A stretch of 64,000 nt of DNA from Chitinophaga filiformis (GCF_900102545.1 NZ_FNBN01000007.1:57247-121246), one strand, 5' to 3'. Numbered from the stretch's first letter, positions 43,877 to 53,505 are shown. The notes: generated by a model from the sequence alone, not told the origin. Translations and numbers: made by a program.

Positions 43877-44206
43877 TTATAGACCGACTACAATAGGACC
43901 AGTAGCGATTACCACTCTCGGAGAGCGTTGATATACTACTCTTGGACGTGGTGGTGGAGGCGGAGCTGGTACATATACCACAGGTGCTGGTTCCACATAA
44001 ACTACCGGTGCTGGTGCAGGACGGCAGCTGTAGTAAGCGCCCCTGTAATCCCGGCTGCAATCATCCCAACGGCCATGATGTACTCTGTAGTTTCTTCCGC
44101 GACAGTCGTCGTAATCACGGTAATGACCATGACCTCTTTTTCCCTGAGCCTGCGCACTGAGTATACCTCCCCCTATCAGCAGTAATAATAATACTATCTG
44201 TTTCAT
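43877..44206 (-). CDS. Small secreted Pro/Tyr/Arg-rich protein
   Basis: This 109-residue protein has a signal peptide (MKQIVLLLLLIGGGILSAQA). The mature part is rich in Arg, Tyr, Asp and Pro (RGHGHYRDYDDCRGRNYR, then PAPAPVVYVEPAPVVYVPAP) and has three Cys. It looks like a periplasmic or surface low-complexity protein; the function is unknown. Plus-strand frames over it are mirror images. Confidence 0.6.
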   Translation of the reverse strand: MKQIVLLLLLIGGGILSAQAQGKRGHGHYRDYDDCRGRNYRVHHGRWDDCSRDYRGAYYSCRPAPAPVVYVEPAPVVYVPAPPPPPRPRVVYQRSPRVVIATGPIVVGL

Positions 44207-44560
44207 ACTGTTGTCGTTTAATTGTTGGAAAAAATAAAGATTGGAATAGTTCTCTCTGTTAAGAAATAATAATTTGATGAATAAAGATGATGGTGTTCGG
44301 TTCGCTTTCTTTTATTAACGGTATTTTTTAATGTATAGTATCTGGATTCGGTTCTGACAGTTGTTTTGTTCTGTCTGGTGAATAAAATTCAAGAAGTATG
44401 CCAAAAAATGGTTTTATGTTTTAGAGGGGTGTGTATTAAGTAGTTGGCTGAGTATTTTTTCAGATCAATCTGAGAAAGACAGCAAAAAAAGGATTGACCA
44501 GATAGATGAATGTCCTGAAAATCTCTTAAATGACTACCTGACGCTATCAGATATCCGAAT
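44207..44560. other. AT-rich intergenic stretch
   Basis: About 350 bp upstream of the small secreted protein gene and beyond the terminator of the next gene. No gene, clear promoter or repeat was recognised. Confidence 0.5.
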
Positions 44561-44596
44561 AGAAAAGGGTGTATCGTACTTTGATACACCTTTTCT
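44561..44596 (-). terminator. Terminator after the DUF6089-like gene
   Basis: AGAAAAGGGTGTATC (44561-44575) pairs with GATACACC-TTTTCT (44583-44596) around a 7-nt loop, with an A/T tail on both sides. Read on the minus strand it lies 20 bp after the stop at 44617. Confidence 0.75.
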
Positions 44597-44616
44597 ATTA
44601 TTATATTATACATAAA

Positions 44617-45534
44617 TCAGAACCTTGGACAATTAGAAACCTTCTGCTTCCTCCAGCGATTAGGTCCATATCCACCGCCTCCGCCACCAAAACGGTAGCT
44701 GAGTGTAAAGCCGGTAAACACATACCAGTCGTTATACTTAGCTGATCCACGCTGGGTACCGTCAGCGGGATATGTACCTGGTGTAACATGTCCGCCGGTA
44801 ACTTCATCACCCCGATAAGCATAATTTACAGCCTTAGAGCCGCGTGATCTTAACAAGGTATTCCTGTCTACATAAGTAAGACTCACATCATCCAGGTAGT
44901 CGGTAAATGTTTTACGGAAACCAATCTCAAAACCTGCGATCCAGTTATCGGTAAGCAATACTTTGACACCAGCGCCAAATGGGATGGAGATCTGCCGGAG
45001 ATTGTATTGTTTACGGGTGGGATATTGCGCCAGCCCCTGCCCTTCTGTACTAAGCGCACGGAGTTTAACTGTATTGCCCTGTGCATCTTTGGTAGTCGGA
45101 TAAAAACTGAAAAGCGCTACACTAGCGAAGACATATGGTGTGATACGTTTCTCATCTAGATCCAGGAAGTTGAACTCTGCACCTAACTGCGCCTCCAGGA
45201 TGGGTGAACGGAAACTGAGGTTACGTCTTAGCAGCATGGTATCAGTATTGGTGCTGTCAGCACCGGCAATCCTTCCATAGGTTAATCCCGCCCGGAAAGT
45301 GAGGTAACGGTTTACATCCCGCTTTACATGAGCGCCGATGGAATACCGGGTATACTTCAGGTCAACCCGCTGCTGTACAAGGTCGCCGCTATAGTTGGAG
45401 ATACCAAGAAAACCTCCGGCCTGCCAGTATTGGCTAAAGCCTTTAAAAGGGGCACAGATCAATAAAACAACAACTACTCTCTTCCATACAGCACAAGGCA
45501 GGCAATTTTTCAATAATTTTAGATTTGGCATCAA
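44617..45534 (-). CDS. DUF6089-like outer-membrane beta-barrel protein
   Basis: This 305-residue protein has an N-terminal signal region (about 1-34, cut near FSQ) followed by YWQAGGFLGISNYSGDLVQQ, the start of DUF6089 proteins. Alternating aromatic/hydrophobic strands (YSIGAHVKRDVNRYLTFRAG, IAGFEIGFRKTFTDYLDDVS) and a Gly-rich end near FTLSYRFGGGGGGYG follow. It should form a barrel in the outer membrane. Relatives (PorG-like) work in type IX secretion, but that is not established for this gene. It is monocistronic. Confidence 0.75.
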   Translation of the reverse strand: MMPNLKLLKNCLPCAVWKRVVVVLLICAPFKGFSQYWQAGGFLGISNYSGDLVQQRVDLKYTRYSIGAHVKRDVNRYLTFRAGLTYGRIAGADSTNTDTMLLRRNLSFRSPILEAQLGAEFNFLDLDEKRITPYVFASVALFSFYPTTKDAQGNTVKLRALSTEGQGLAQYPTRKQYNLRQISIPFGAGVKVLLTDNWIAGFEIGFRKTFTDYLDDVSLTYVDRNTLLRSRGSKAVNYAYRGDEVTGGHVTPGTYPADGTQRGSAKYNDWYVFTGFTLSYRFGGGGGGYGPNRWRKQKVSNCPRF

Positions 45535-45916
45535 TTAAGGGGATTGATTAAAGATCAATGTTTATTCACCGGAACATATTCCGGAGTATTTCGGCAGGCA
45601 TAAGGGGTAAACAGGGGAAATAATCGCAATAATTATACTAATTATAACTCTAACGCCGGAAGTAGATAAAAATTGTTAAATATTCTCTAAAACGGGCGGT
45701 CGCAAAACTAATACTTTTCCTGTCTTCTACACAAAATGTACTCAATAAAGCGTTAGACCTCAAAAGGTTTTTTCATTATCTACCACCAAAATCTTAAATT
45801 CGATAACTATCACTTAATTAATTATTTAATATGTGAATTATTAATAAAGTAATACAGCTTACAGAAACGTCAGGAAAACCTCGTAAACCTCTTAACACCT
45901 CAAACTGAAATCACTT
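45535..45916. other. AT-rich gap between divergent genes
   Basis: About 380 bp between the divergent barrel and AraC-GyrI genes, very AT-rich at 45800-45860. It presumably holds both promoters, but no consensus box stands out. Confidence 0.4.
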
Positions 45917-46843
45917 ATGAACCATAACCCTGCAGCCCACGAAATGGAGCTCATGGCGATTAAAGCGCTCGGTTTCGCAGACGACCATATATCTGAATCG
46001 TTCGAAATGAAGGATGTTTCAGAGTGGCTTGGGATCTCCTACTCTTATTTCTACCACAGCTTTACTACAGTAACGGGAGAACCCTACTGGCAGTATGTGA
46101 AACGTCACCGCCTGGAATTATCAGCAGGCCTGCTCAGACATAGCGGCTATAACATCAGTGAGATCGGCGACCGTACCGGTTATGCTACCGTTGCTGCCTA
46201 CACTAAGGCGTTCACCCAATATTTCAACAGGAGTCCCCGTAGTTTCAGGAAGATCGACATCCTGCCTAATGAAAAACGGACGCTCGAAATGGCAGATCTT
46301 ATTGTACAGGCCTTCGACAAAAAGGGAGAGGCTATCACCCCTTTGTTCAGCTTTGATATGACTGAGACGGATCAGTTATCGGACAGCACACTGTTCTATA
46401 TCCTCTTATCCCGCGGACAGGATCCTATTGCCCAGATGATCATGAAAATGACCAGGGAAGAACAGCGTTTGCGGAATATTCTTTCGGCCCTGAACCTGCC
46501 CAATGCGAAGGTCATTACCAGTACACTGGATTCTGTGCCCGTAACAGACTATGAACGAATGAGCATGTATGTTGGTATCCTGATCCCTAATAAGGATATT
46601 ACCACACTCTTCCTGCAAATGGCGATTGCAGAGAAACTCATGACCAAACGCGTTCCGGGAGGACATTATATTACACTGCCTGTGCCGACAGATTTTGCGA
46701 CCGCTGGTATACCGATGTATGAATTTATTGACAGGTACGTGAAAGAAGGTGTGTTTAAAATGAGCGGTACCCACTTCTTTATATCACTGGTGGCGCCTAA
46801 TTCATGCGTGATCTATATTCCTCATCTCAGGCAGTTGTTGTAA
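45917..46843 (+). CDS. AraC-type regulator with GyrI-like effector domain
   Basis: This 308-residue protein has an N-terminal AraC double HTH (about 15-112: MKDVSEWLGISYSYFYHSFT, NISEIGDRTGYATVAAYTKA) and a C-terminal GyrI/SoxS-Rob-like small-molecule domain (about 150-308: SVPVTDYERMSMYVGILIPN, YEFIDRYVKEGVF). This order is that of Rob/MarA-GyrI fusions that respond to drugs or stress. Its targets are unknown; the downstream permease gene (55 bp on) is a candidate. Confidence 0.82.
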   Translation: MNHNPAAHEMELMAIKALGFADDHISESFEMKDVSEWLGISYSYFYHSFTTVTGEPYWQYVKRHRLELSAGLLRHSGYNISEIGDRTGYATVAAYTKAFTQYFNRSPRSFRKIDILPNEKRTLEMADLIVQAFDKKGEAITPLFSFDMTETDQLSDSTLFYILLSRGQDPIAQMIMKMTREEQRLRNILSALNLPNAKVITSTLDSVPVTDYERMSMYVGILIPNKDITTLFLQMAIAEKLMTKRVPGGHYITLPVPTDFATAGIPMYEFIDRYVKEGVFKMSGTHFFISLVAPNSCVIYIPHLRQLL

Positions 46844-46898
46844 TTCCCATCTCCATTTCCCTCTTTAAAATATATATTTGAGGGAAATACGACTGTCC

Positions 46899-47999
46899 AT
46901 GAATGAAGTGAAATTGCCATTCAATGCCAGACTGGCATATACCCTACTATGTATCATACTGATCATATATATTGCCCGCCTGGGCCATACGCTGATCATT
47001 CCTCTTGCCTTTGCCACACTCGTTGCTATCATGCTGCTGCCTATTGCCAGTCAGCTGGAACAATGGCGTTTTTCACGCGGAACAGCCGCCTTTACCGTAG
47101 TGCTGCTTTTTGTGTTCGTGCTGGTAGGTGTATTCATGTTACTGGGCACTCAGATGGGCGCTTTTGTGTCGGATTTCCCGCAATTGCAGAAGCAGTTGTT
47201 ATTCCAGCTCAATTCATTACAGACATGGATAAACGTTCAATTTCATATTGATTCCACTCAGCAGATGGATTACCTGGAACAAATGGCCATTGGCACACTG
47301 GGTTCTGCTACCTCTTTCGTTAGCAGCACCTTGCTGTCTTTATCTTCTCTGCTGATTTTCATCATCTTTGTACTGTTATATTCCTTTTTCCTGCTGCTTT
47401 ACCGCTCCCTGATCGTTACTTTCCTGATAAAGGTGTTCAGGGGAAAACACCGTGATAAATTGCTCAATGTAATCATGCAGACCCGGTATATCATCAAAGG
47501 ATATGTAACAGGGTTAATGATTGAAACGATCGTTGTAGCTATTGTGAACTGCACCATGTTCTGGATACTGGGCATTAAATACGCTACGCTGCTGGGTATT
47601 ATGGCTGCGCTGTTCAATCTCATTCCCTACCTGGGTATCTATATTGCTACTGTGATCTGTATGGTACTGACGCTGACCAACAGTACACTGGCTACCACTA
47701 TTCAGGTGGGCGCGGGTCTCCTGATCGTACATTTCCTGGATAGTAACATCCTCCTGCCCCGTATTATGGGTTCTAAAGTAAAGATCAATGCACTGGTCAC
47801 CATTCTTGGCGTAGTGGCAGGTAATCTCATTTGGGGTGTTCCCGGCATGTTCCTCGCTATTCCTTTTATCGCCATTCTGAAGATCATTTTTGAACATATA
47901 GAATATATGCAGCCCTGGGCTATTTTGCTGGGTGATGTAACCATGAAAAGGAAAGCTAAGCCGGTGATCCGCAAGGGGCCGGATACTGTCAGTGAATAA
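46899..47999 (+). CDS. AI-2E family transporter (UPF0118)
   Basis: This 366-residue membrane protein has about eight hydrophobic segments and the AI-2E/PerM family order: two helices, a soluble loop (about 100-140), then the long helical bundle with FNLIPYLGIYIATV and LDSNILLPRIMGSKVKINAL. Members have been linked to autoinducer-2 export or Na+/H+ exchange. The start used is the ATG at 46899 (frame opens at a TTG, 46878). A TATATTTG box lies at 46873. A GNAT gene follows 10 bp on. Confidence 0.85.
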   Translation: MNEVKLPFNARLAYTLLCIILIIYIARLGHTLIIPLAFATLVAIMLLPIASQLEQWRFSRGTAAFTVVLLFVFVLVGVFMLLGTQMGAFVSDFPQLQKQLLFQLNSLQTWINVQFHIDSTQQMDYLEQMAIGTLGSATSFVSSTLLSLSSLLIFIIFVLLYSFFLLLYRSLIVTFLIKVFRGKHRDKLLNVIMQTRYIIKGYVTGLMIETIVVAIVNCTMFWILGIKYATLLGIMAALFNLIPYLGIYIATVICMVLTLTNSTLATTIQVGAGLLIVHFLDSNILLPRIMGSKVKINALVTILGVVAGNLIWGVPGMFLAIPFIAILKIIFEHIEYMQPWAILLGDVTMKRKAKPVIRKGPDTVSE

Positions 48000-48009
48000 A
48001 ACGTAATGG

Positions 48010-48564
48010 ATGGAAATACCCACGCTTACGACCGGTAACATTAGTCTCCGGGCCATAGATGAGAGGGATATTGCCGCACTATTCAGCCTGTTCTCGCATG
48101 AGAAAGTGGTGCGCTTTATGGATATTGAACGTTTTGTCAATGTCTCGGAGGCTGTACAACTGATCGCTTTCTTCCGCGACAAGCTGGCCAGTGGAGAAGG
48201 CATGCGTTGGGCAGTCACCATCAACGGGCATAATGAGCTGATTGGCACCTGTGGCTTTCATCATATTAACAGGACACATTATAAAATGGAACTGGGTTAT
48301 GACCTGTTGCCTTCCTATTGGGGCAAAGGTATTATGACCAACAGCATATACCGTCTCATGCAATATGGATTTGAGGAGCTGCAGATGAACAGGATTGAAG
48401 CGTTCGTTGATCCTGCCAATGCCCATTCACGTAAGCTGCTGCGGAGACTGGGATTTGAGCAGGAAGGGAAAGTGAGGCAGGCGTTTTTTCAGAAGGGAAA
48501 GTTTGTGGATGCGTTTTTTTATAGTCTGTTGCAGAAGGATTACAGGTATGATATGCAATTTTGA
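48010..48564 (+). CDS. RimJ-like GNAT acetyltransferase
   Basis: This 184-residue acetyltransferase of the RimJ/RimL group has ISLRAIDERDIAALFSLFSH at the start, GTCGFHHINRTHYKMELGYD, LPSYWGKGIMTNS at the acetyl-CoA loop and NAHSRKLLRRLGFEQEGKVR. Group members acetylate N-termini of ribosomal proteins or small amines. It follows the AI-2E-type gene by 10 bp and is probably co-transcribed. The substrate is unknown. Confidence 0.82.
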   Translation: MEIPTLTTGNISLRAIDERDIAALFSLFSHEKVVRFMDIERFVNVSEAVQLIAFFRDKLASGEGMRWAVTINGHNELIGTCGFHHINRTHYKMELGYDLLPSYWGKGIMTNSIYRLMQYGFEELQMNRIEAFVDPANAHSRKLLRRLGFEQEGKVRQAFFQKGKFVDAFFYSLLQKDYRYDMQF

Positions 48565-48690
48565 GTGATCTACTTATCATGATAAAAACGAGATAAAATA
48601 CTATATAAACCAACCTCATATAATATAATCCTTTAAAATATCTAAACTGAGTATTATCTTCGGCGATCCTTATACCTAACCTATTAATTT

Positions 48691-49410
48691 ATGCAGATTC
48701 GTAACATTCTGATGGCAATGCTATGCATGTCACTCAGTTTATCTGTTCAGGGACAAACAGATTCATCAACCACTAAGACTATCTTCTCCAAACCAAAGAA
48801 GCCGATCAATTTTACCAAGCTGGAGCTGGTATATCAAAAAGAAACTGTGAAGACTACCGGAGCAAGCTATAGCGGCGCGGGTTTCCGTCTTGCAGGGGCA
48901 AATCCCGGTCTACCGGGATACCAATCGCCAACCTACTCTAATGTTAATGCACCTTATATCCGTGTTAATGGGGGTGAACTCAGACGGTTGGATAAACGTG
49001 CGAACATGCTCAGACCATATTATACAAAGGCCCCTTTGGCAAACGAACAGCTAACATTAATGAACCAACAGCGAAGACGTGGAGCGGTTCAAGGCTGGAC
49101 ATTGGTAGGCATTGGCACAGTCGCTACAGCAGTTGGATTGTATTCCGCGGTCACTAAAAGCGATGATGAAGATTCCAAGTATTCAGCGTCCCTGCTACAA
49201 ACTATCGCCAAAGTGCTGCCCGGTCTGGCTGTTGCTTACGCTGGCTTTGCACTTAACCGATACCACACCGCAAAAGCCAAGAAACATCTGGAGCAATCCC
49301 TGGAGATCTATAACAAACAATATTATAAACCGATCAAAGCCGACAGTACGGTAAATAGAGCCGGGAACACCGACAGCACAGTGCTTAAATCCCTGGCACC
49401 TGAAAATTGA
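48691..49410 (+). CDS. Secreted hypothetical protein
   Basis: This 239-residue protein has a signal peptide (MQIRNILMAMLCMSLSLSVQ, cut near GQ). A Gly/Tyr/Asn-rich middle (ASYSGAGFRLAGANPGLPGY) and two hydrophobic stretches (about 133-150 and 175-190) in the C-terminal half may span or sit in a membrane. Not recognised. It is followed after 8 bp by a larger secreted protein gene, and the two form a unit. Confidence 0.6.
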   Translation: MQIRNILMAMLCMSLSLSVQGQTDSSTTKTIFSKPKKPINFTKLELVYQKETVKTTGASYSGAGFRLAGANPGLPGYQSPTYSNVNAPYIRVNGGELRRLDKRANMLRPYYTKAPLANEQLTLMNQQRRRGAVQGWTLVGIGTVATAVGLYSAVTKSDDEDSKYSASLLQTIAKVLPGLAVAYAGFALNRYHTAKAKKHLEQSLEIYNKQYYKPIKADSTVNRAGNTDSTVLKSLAPEN

Positions 49411-49418
49411 TCCCTTTA

Positions 49419-51077
49419 ATGAAGAGAATTATACCACTTATAATATTGCTGTTTTCATTTCAACAGTTAGCATCCGCACAATTTAAAATATTGGCTGAAA
49501 GTCCTGCGTTCGAAGAACCGGAGGAAGGATTTGGCAGGCTGCTATTATTAAAGAACGGTAATACGGTGCTGATACAGATCCACCGTGAACAAAAAGATGG
49601 CATTGAAATGCGGATCTATAATAAGGAACACGTTGAAACGCTAAAAAAGCATATCAAAGCACGCCCCGGTGGAGATTATGCTACAGAATCCGTTAATGGT
49701 ATTTTTGAGATCAACGGAGATGTAGCCATACTTATAACGGCCATCATCGAAAAGAAGCCTACTTTATTTCGCATCGTCCTTAATGCTGCTACAGGCGATC
49801 TGAAAACAATGAAAAAGATCGCTGAGACAGGAAAACATCTGATCGACGAGGAGAACCCACTATTTAATCCTTTCCTGGTCCGGAAAGATCCGTTAAGTGA
49901 TTATTATGCGGTGGCTATTTCACATGACAGAGAAGAAGCTCCCACTGATGAACAGGTTGAAGTAATGCTTTACAATGGCCGCCATGAGGAGATCAGCAGA
50001 GCTGATTATGCCCTTTCTGATAATAAGTACGGGTTGTTACAACTACACGACCTTGTAGTATATAACGGAGAAACTGTCGGTCTGCTAGGTTACGCATATA
50101 GTTATAATGATGTATTGAAACGCAGGGAGGGAAATCTTGTATTGTTAAAACTTGAAAAAAATGAGCATACATTAAAGCTGTCAATGCCCGATCTCATGAA
50201 AGGCTCCCAGATCGATGGAGGCATCATCAGGTATAATCCTGTGACCGGCAAGCTGATCCTCCTGGGTTGCGCCTTAATGGACGATGACACAGAAAAAGAA
50301 ACAAAAAAGAAAGTCACACCGAGACCGGAAATCATAACAGAAGGTAATACAGAAAAGAAATACATTGCCTTTGCCGCATTTGCGAACCCGGCTACAATGA
50401 GCATTGAAAAAGTATTCGACGTCTTTCCGGCAGCGGCCAGCGAACGAAGGAAAAAGCTGTTCAAAGACAAAAAAGCATTTTCCGGTATGCCACAAAACCT
50501 GTTCCTCAATGCCGACGGAGGATTTTCGATAGTATATGAACACCTCGTCACCTATATACCAGTTGGCAGCAATATCTTTCTGCATACTGTGCATCTTGGC
50601 GATATCGCAGTGTCAACTTTTAACAGAGAGGGTATTATGCAAACGTCGGCACTGGTTCCTAAGGAACAACGAATGTATCCATCCTGGCTGGAGCCTTTTT
50701 ATCACTCAAGGAGAGACAATACCGGAAATCCGTTGCTCCACGGTCAGCAATTCAAATCATTTGCATATCTCAACACTGGCAATAAGAATTATATACTGCT
50801 GAATGATACGGAACGTAACATTGACGAGTTGAAATCAGGTAGCATGATCACTATTATGGCAGTTGGCGCCTGCGATGCGTTCTATTACCCTATAGATGGC
50901 AGAAATACACTTCCCGACCGTCAATATGTGTTTGGAAACGAAAAAGATAAAAGGACCTTTAAACTCGCCGCTTTCACCATTTCGGATTACGACCAGGCCA
51001 ATAATATCTATGTTACTATGCAAGTCGAAAATGGAATAAGAGGAAAGAACACAAAAGTCATCTGGTTGCAGCCATAG
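49419..51077 (+). CDS. Secreted hypothetical protein, possibly beta-propeller-like
   Basis: This 552-residue protein has a signal peptide (MKRIIPLIILLFSFQQLASA). The mature part has repeating beta-strand-rich blocks (GRLLLLKNGNTVLIQIHREQ, NGIFEINGDVAILITAIIEK, GGIIRYNPVTGKLILLGCAL) that suggest a propeller-like fold. No catalytic motif is recognised. It begins 8 bp after the upstream secreted protein gene; the TTG at 49407 is an alternative start overlapping it. A strong terminator follows. The role is unknown; the pair may form an envelope complex. Confidence 0.6.
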   Translation: MKRIIPLIILLFSFQQLASAQFKILAESPAFEEPEEGFGRLLLLKNGNTVLIQIHREQKDGIEMRIYNKEHVETLKKHIKARPGGDYATESVNGIFEINGDVAILITAIIEKKPTLFRIVLNAATGDLKTMKKIAETGKHLIDEENPLFNPFLVRKDPLSDYYAVAISHDREEAPTDEQVEVMLYNGRHEEISRADYALSDNKYGLLQLHDLVVYNGETVGLLGYAYSYNDVLKRREGNLVLLKLEKNEHTLKLSMPDLMKGSQIDGGIIRYNPVTGKLILLGCALMDDDTEKETKKKVTPRPEIITEGNTEKKYIAFAAFANPATMSIEKVFDVFPAAASERRKKLFKDKKAFSGMPQNLFLNADGGFSIVYEHLVTYIPVGSNIFLHTVHLGDIAVSTFNREGIMQTSALVPKEQRMYPSWLEPFYHSRRDNTGNPLLHGQQFKSFAYLNTGNKNYILLNDTERNIDELKSGSMITIMAVGACDAFYYPIDGRNTLPDRQYVFGNEKDKRTFKLAAFTISDYDQANNIYVTMQVENGIRGKNTKVIWLQP

Positions 51078-51093
51078 CCGCACAACATAACAG

Positions 51094-51135
51094 ACAGGAG
51101 GCCGCTCATCTCCAAAGCCGGCCTCCTGTTTATTT
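51094..51135 (+). terminator. Terminator after the secreted pair
   Basis: ACAGGAGGCCG (51094-51104) pairs perfectly with CGGCCTCCTGT (51119-51129), followed by TTATTTTAT. Confidence 0.85.
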
Positions 51136-51162
51136 TATAACTTCTTTATTATCGGTTTTCAC

Positions 51163-51170
51163 TACGTTTG
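51163..51170 (+). promoter_or_regulatory. -7 box of the acetyltransferase gene
   Basis: TACGTTTG matches TAnnTTTG and lies 25 bp before the start codon at 51196, directly after a terminator. Confidence 0.5.
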
Positions 51171-51195
51171 TAACCTTATAATTATTCTCCATACA

Positions 51196-51687
51196 ATGAC
51201 TTACCGGAACGCAACACTGGAAGACCTGCCAGAAATCGTCGCTATTTACAACACTACTATTGCGGGCCGTATGGTAACCGCTGATACTGAACCCGTTACC
51301 GTTGAAAGCCGTATTCACTGGTTCAATGTACACTCTCCTGAAAAACGTCCTTTATGGATGGTAGAAGACAATGGGGGCACTGTAGGATGGGCCAGTTTTC
51401 AATCCTTCTATGGCCGGCCGGCATATGACGGAACATGTGAGATCAGTATTTACCTGCATGAGGATCAACGTGGCAAGGGATATGGCAAAGCCATCCTGCG
51501 TTATGCCATGGAACAATGTCCGTCTATCGGGGTACACACCCTGCTGGGGTTCATCTTCGCACACAATCTTCCCAGCCTGCGTTTATTTGAACAACTGGGA
51601 TTTAAGGAATGGGCCCACCTGCCAAACATTGCCGTACTGGACGGTGTGGAAAGGAGCCTGAATATTCTCGGCAAACGGATTTACTAA
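51196..51687 (+). CDS. Phosphinothricin-acetyltransferase-type GNAT protein
   Basis: This 163-residue GNAT enzyme is of the PAT/YwnH group: ATLEDLPEIVAIYNTTIAGR, FYGRPAYDGTCEISIYLHED, QRGKGYGKAILRYAM at the acetyl-CoA site and HNLPSLRLFEQLGF. It is distinct from the ars-cluster relative at 18355 but of the same group. It probably acetylates an amino-acid analogue such as methionine sulfoximine or phosphinothricin. The half-size transporter gene follows 10 bp on, suggesting a shared resistance or export role. Confidence 0.82.
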   Translation: MTYRNATLEDLPEIVAIYNTTIAGRMVTADTEPVTVESRIHWFNVHSPEKRPLWMVEDNGGTVGWASFQSFYGRPAYDGTCEISIYLHEDQRGKGYGKAILRYAMEQCPSIGVHTLLGFIFAHNLPSLRLFEQLGFKEWAHLPNIAVLDGVERSLNILGKRIY

Positions 51688-51697
51688 TTCGCATTAT

Positions 51698-52111
51698 ATG
51701 TGGTGGTTATACGCTCTACTCTCTGCTGTATTCGCTTCCCTGACGGCTATCTTTGCCAAGATCGGGGTATCAAACGTGAACTCCGACCTGGCAACCGCTA
51801 TCCGGACGATCATCATACTGATCATGGCCTGGGGCATCGTATTTTTCCGGGGCGAAAATAAAGGCCTTCAGCACCTCTCAAAGTTCAGCCTGATCTTCCT
51901 GATATTATCGGGTATGGCGACTGGTCTGTCCTGGATCTTTTACTTCAAGGCATTACAGATGGGTAAGGTATCACAGGTCGCCCCGGTTGACAAGCTAAGC
52001 GTTGCACTCACTATTATCTTATCCGTCGTGTTCCTTGGTGAAGCGCTGACTATCAAGACAGCGATCGGTGCAATACTGATCATTTCAGGCACACTGGTAT
52101 TGATTTTGTAA
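51698..52111 (+). CDS. Single-EamA-domain DMT transporter
   Basis: This 137-residue membrane protein has five hydrophobic segments covering one EamA domain (YALLSAVFASLTAIFAKIGV at the start, ILSVVFLGEALTIKTAIGAI at the end). Full DMT transporters have two such domains, so this half-size form should work as a dimer. It is co-transcribed with the acetyltransferase gene 10 bp upstream. The substrate is unknown. Confidence 0.85.
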   Translation: MWWLYALLSAVFASLTAIFAKIGVSNVNSDLATAIRTIIILIMAWGIVFFRGENKGLQHLSKFSLIFLILSGMATGLSWIFYFKALQMGKVSQVAPVDKLSVALTIILSVVFLGEALTIKTAIGAILIISGTLVLIL

Positions 52112-52235
52112 CATTTGACCTTGTCAATGACTCAAAGTTGGGTACAAATATGGCAATCCCATCCATATACACAAGATATTGAGTAAAAGTATATTGCAAA
52201 TAGTTGACGTAATCAAAAATTTAACTCTTTATAAC

Positions 52236-52276
52236 AATCCGTAGTGCGTAGTCCTTACTCGCTGCGGATTTTTTTC
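52236..52276 (+). terminator. Terminator after the EamA gene
   Basis: AATCCG (52236-52241) pairs with CGGATT (52265-52270), partly extended inward, followed by TTTTTT. It lies about 125 bp after the stop. Confidence 0.65.
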
Positions 52277-52453
52277 CCTTCGGGGAAGATTTAGCCTCTC
52301 TGTATCTCTTCCGCTTAATCCCTTCTGTTTCTACGCCTGTTGTCGAGTCGTGCTAAGAACCTGGTCTGTTCAATTATCACACTCTTGCCATCACCTTTCC
52401 CTTTTGTTTTCGCTCATTCTTCGTTCTGATTTCTATATCTCCATATCGCTATA

Positions 52454-52534
52454 CCGTCATCTGGATATCACTTTACCGGCATATGTATATCCTTTCGATA
52501 TAGAGATGCCGGTGAAATGATATGGAAATGACGG
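52454..52534. repeat. 81-bp imperfect palindrome
   Basis: Two 38-nt arms (52454-52491 and 52497-52534) flank a 5-nt centre. Only about eight positions mismatch, and GATATCACTTTACCGGCAT on the left faces ATGCCGGTGAAATGATAT on the right. The right arm is partly repeated again (GGTAAAGTGATATGGAAGT). It is unrelated in sequence to the other repeat families here. The surrounding 52277-52453 and 52535-52840 show nothing else. Confidence 0.7.
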
Positions 52535-52850
52535 TAAAGTGATATGGAAGTAACGAACTCTGATTAATACCAGAGCGAGTTCGGAAGGGGAAAAAGGGGG
52601 ATTTGGGGAGTTATTTCAGGGAGGAAATAAAGTGGTACAGGAGTGGGATCATTTTATAGGAGGCTTCCATTAAGCTGTTCTTTGCAGATCAGATTGTCTG
52701 GAAAGGCAGTTAGATTTGGTAAATGAGATAGATTTTAATTAGATAATCGGGCATAATATATTATTGATTATCAGCCAAATGAAGGTGTAATTTTCGAATT
52801 TTTCTTTTTTATTACATGTTGTTACGGTCACTGATTCAGCGGACGGTCGT

Positions 52851-53284
52851 ATTGTTGCGTTGGCCTTACTGCTCAGCGCAGGCTGGGATCACTGGCTATA
52901 GTTCTTTGAAGTTCCTTACTATCAGGCTTCGGGAAGGCGGGGGATAATTATTAAGCCCTGGGCGACAATGATTGTTGCGCTGGCCTTACTGCTCACGGTG
53001 CAGGCTGGGATCACTGGCTGTAGTTCTTTGAAGTTCCTTACTATCAGGCTTCGGGAAGGAGGGGGATAATTATTAAGCCCTGGGCGACAATGATTGTTGC
53101 GTTGGCCTTACTGCTCACGGCGCAGGCTGGGATCACTGGCTGTAGTTCTTTGAAGTTCCTTCCTATCAGGCTTCGGGAAGGCGGGTTGGCCCTGGGATAA
53201 TTATTAAACCCCTGGTGCAACACGTGAGCACTTCAAATAACTAAGGCCAGTGATTCCCACCTGCCCGCTCGCCTGTTTACGGCC
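52851..53284. repeat. Large palindromic intergenic element, copy C, with a triplicated left half
   Basis: Three tandem units of about 120-122 bp start at 52851, 52971 and 53093. Each begins ATTGTTGCG and holds GGCCTTACTGCTCA, GGGATCACTGGC, TTCTTTGAAGT, CTATCAGGCTTCGGGAAG and (in two) GATAATTATTAAG. Only the third is followed by the right arm, so the complete palindrome is 53104-53284. Left-arm CACTGGCTGTAGTTC (53134) faces AACTAAGGCCAGTG (53239-53252). The core ATTAAACCCCTG and CTAAGGCC is shared with copies A and B. It lies between the convergent EamA and SufR-like genes. No gene is seen from 52277 to 53505. Confidence 0.8.
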
Positions 53285-53505
53285 TCAAAGTTTTAGTAAG
53301 GCGTCTATATACAGGAGCGTACTTGCCGCGGCCCCGGAGGAGTTAAGTACATTTTCTCCCTGCCTTTGATGCTTTTGACATGGCTTATCTATGCTGTATA
53401 CATGCCTTATATGTGGACCTAAAGCATTGGAACGATGTGATTGTTGTACCGTTAGTCTAGAAATACCGTCCAGCGCAAAACTTTATAACCCAAACTCCAA
53501 ATACC

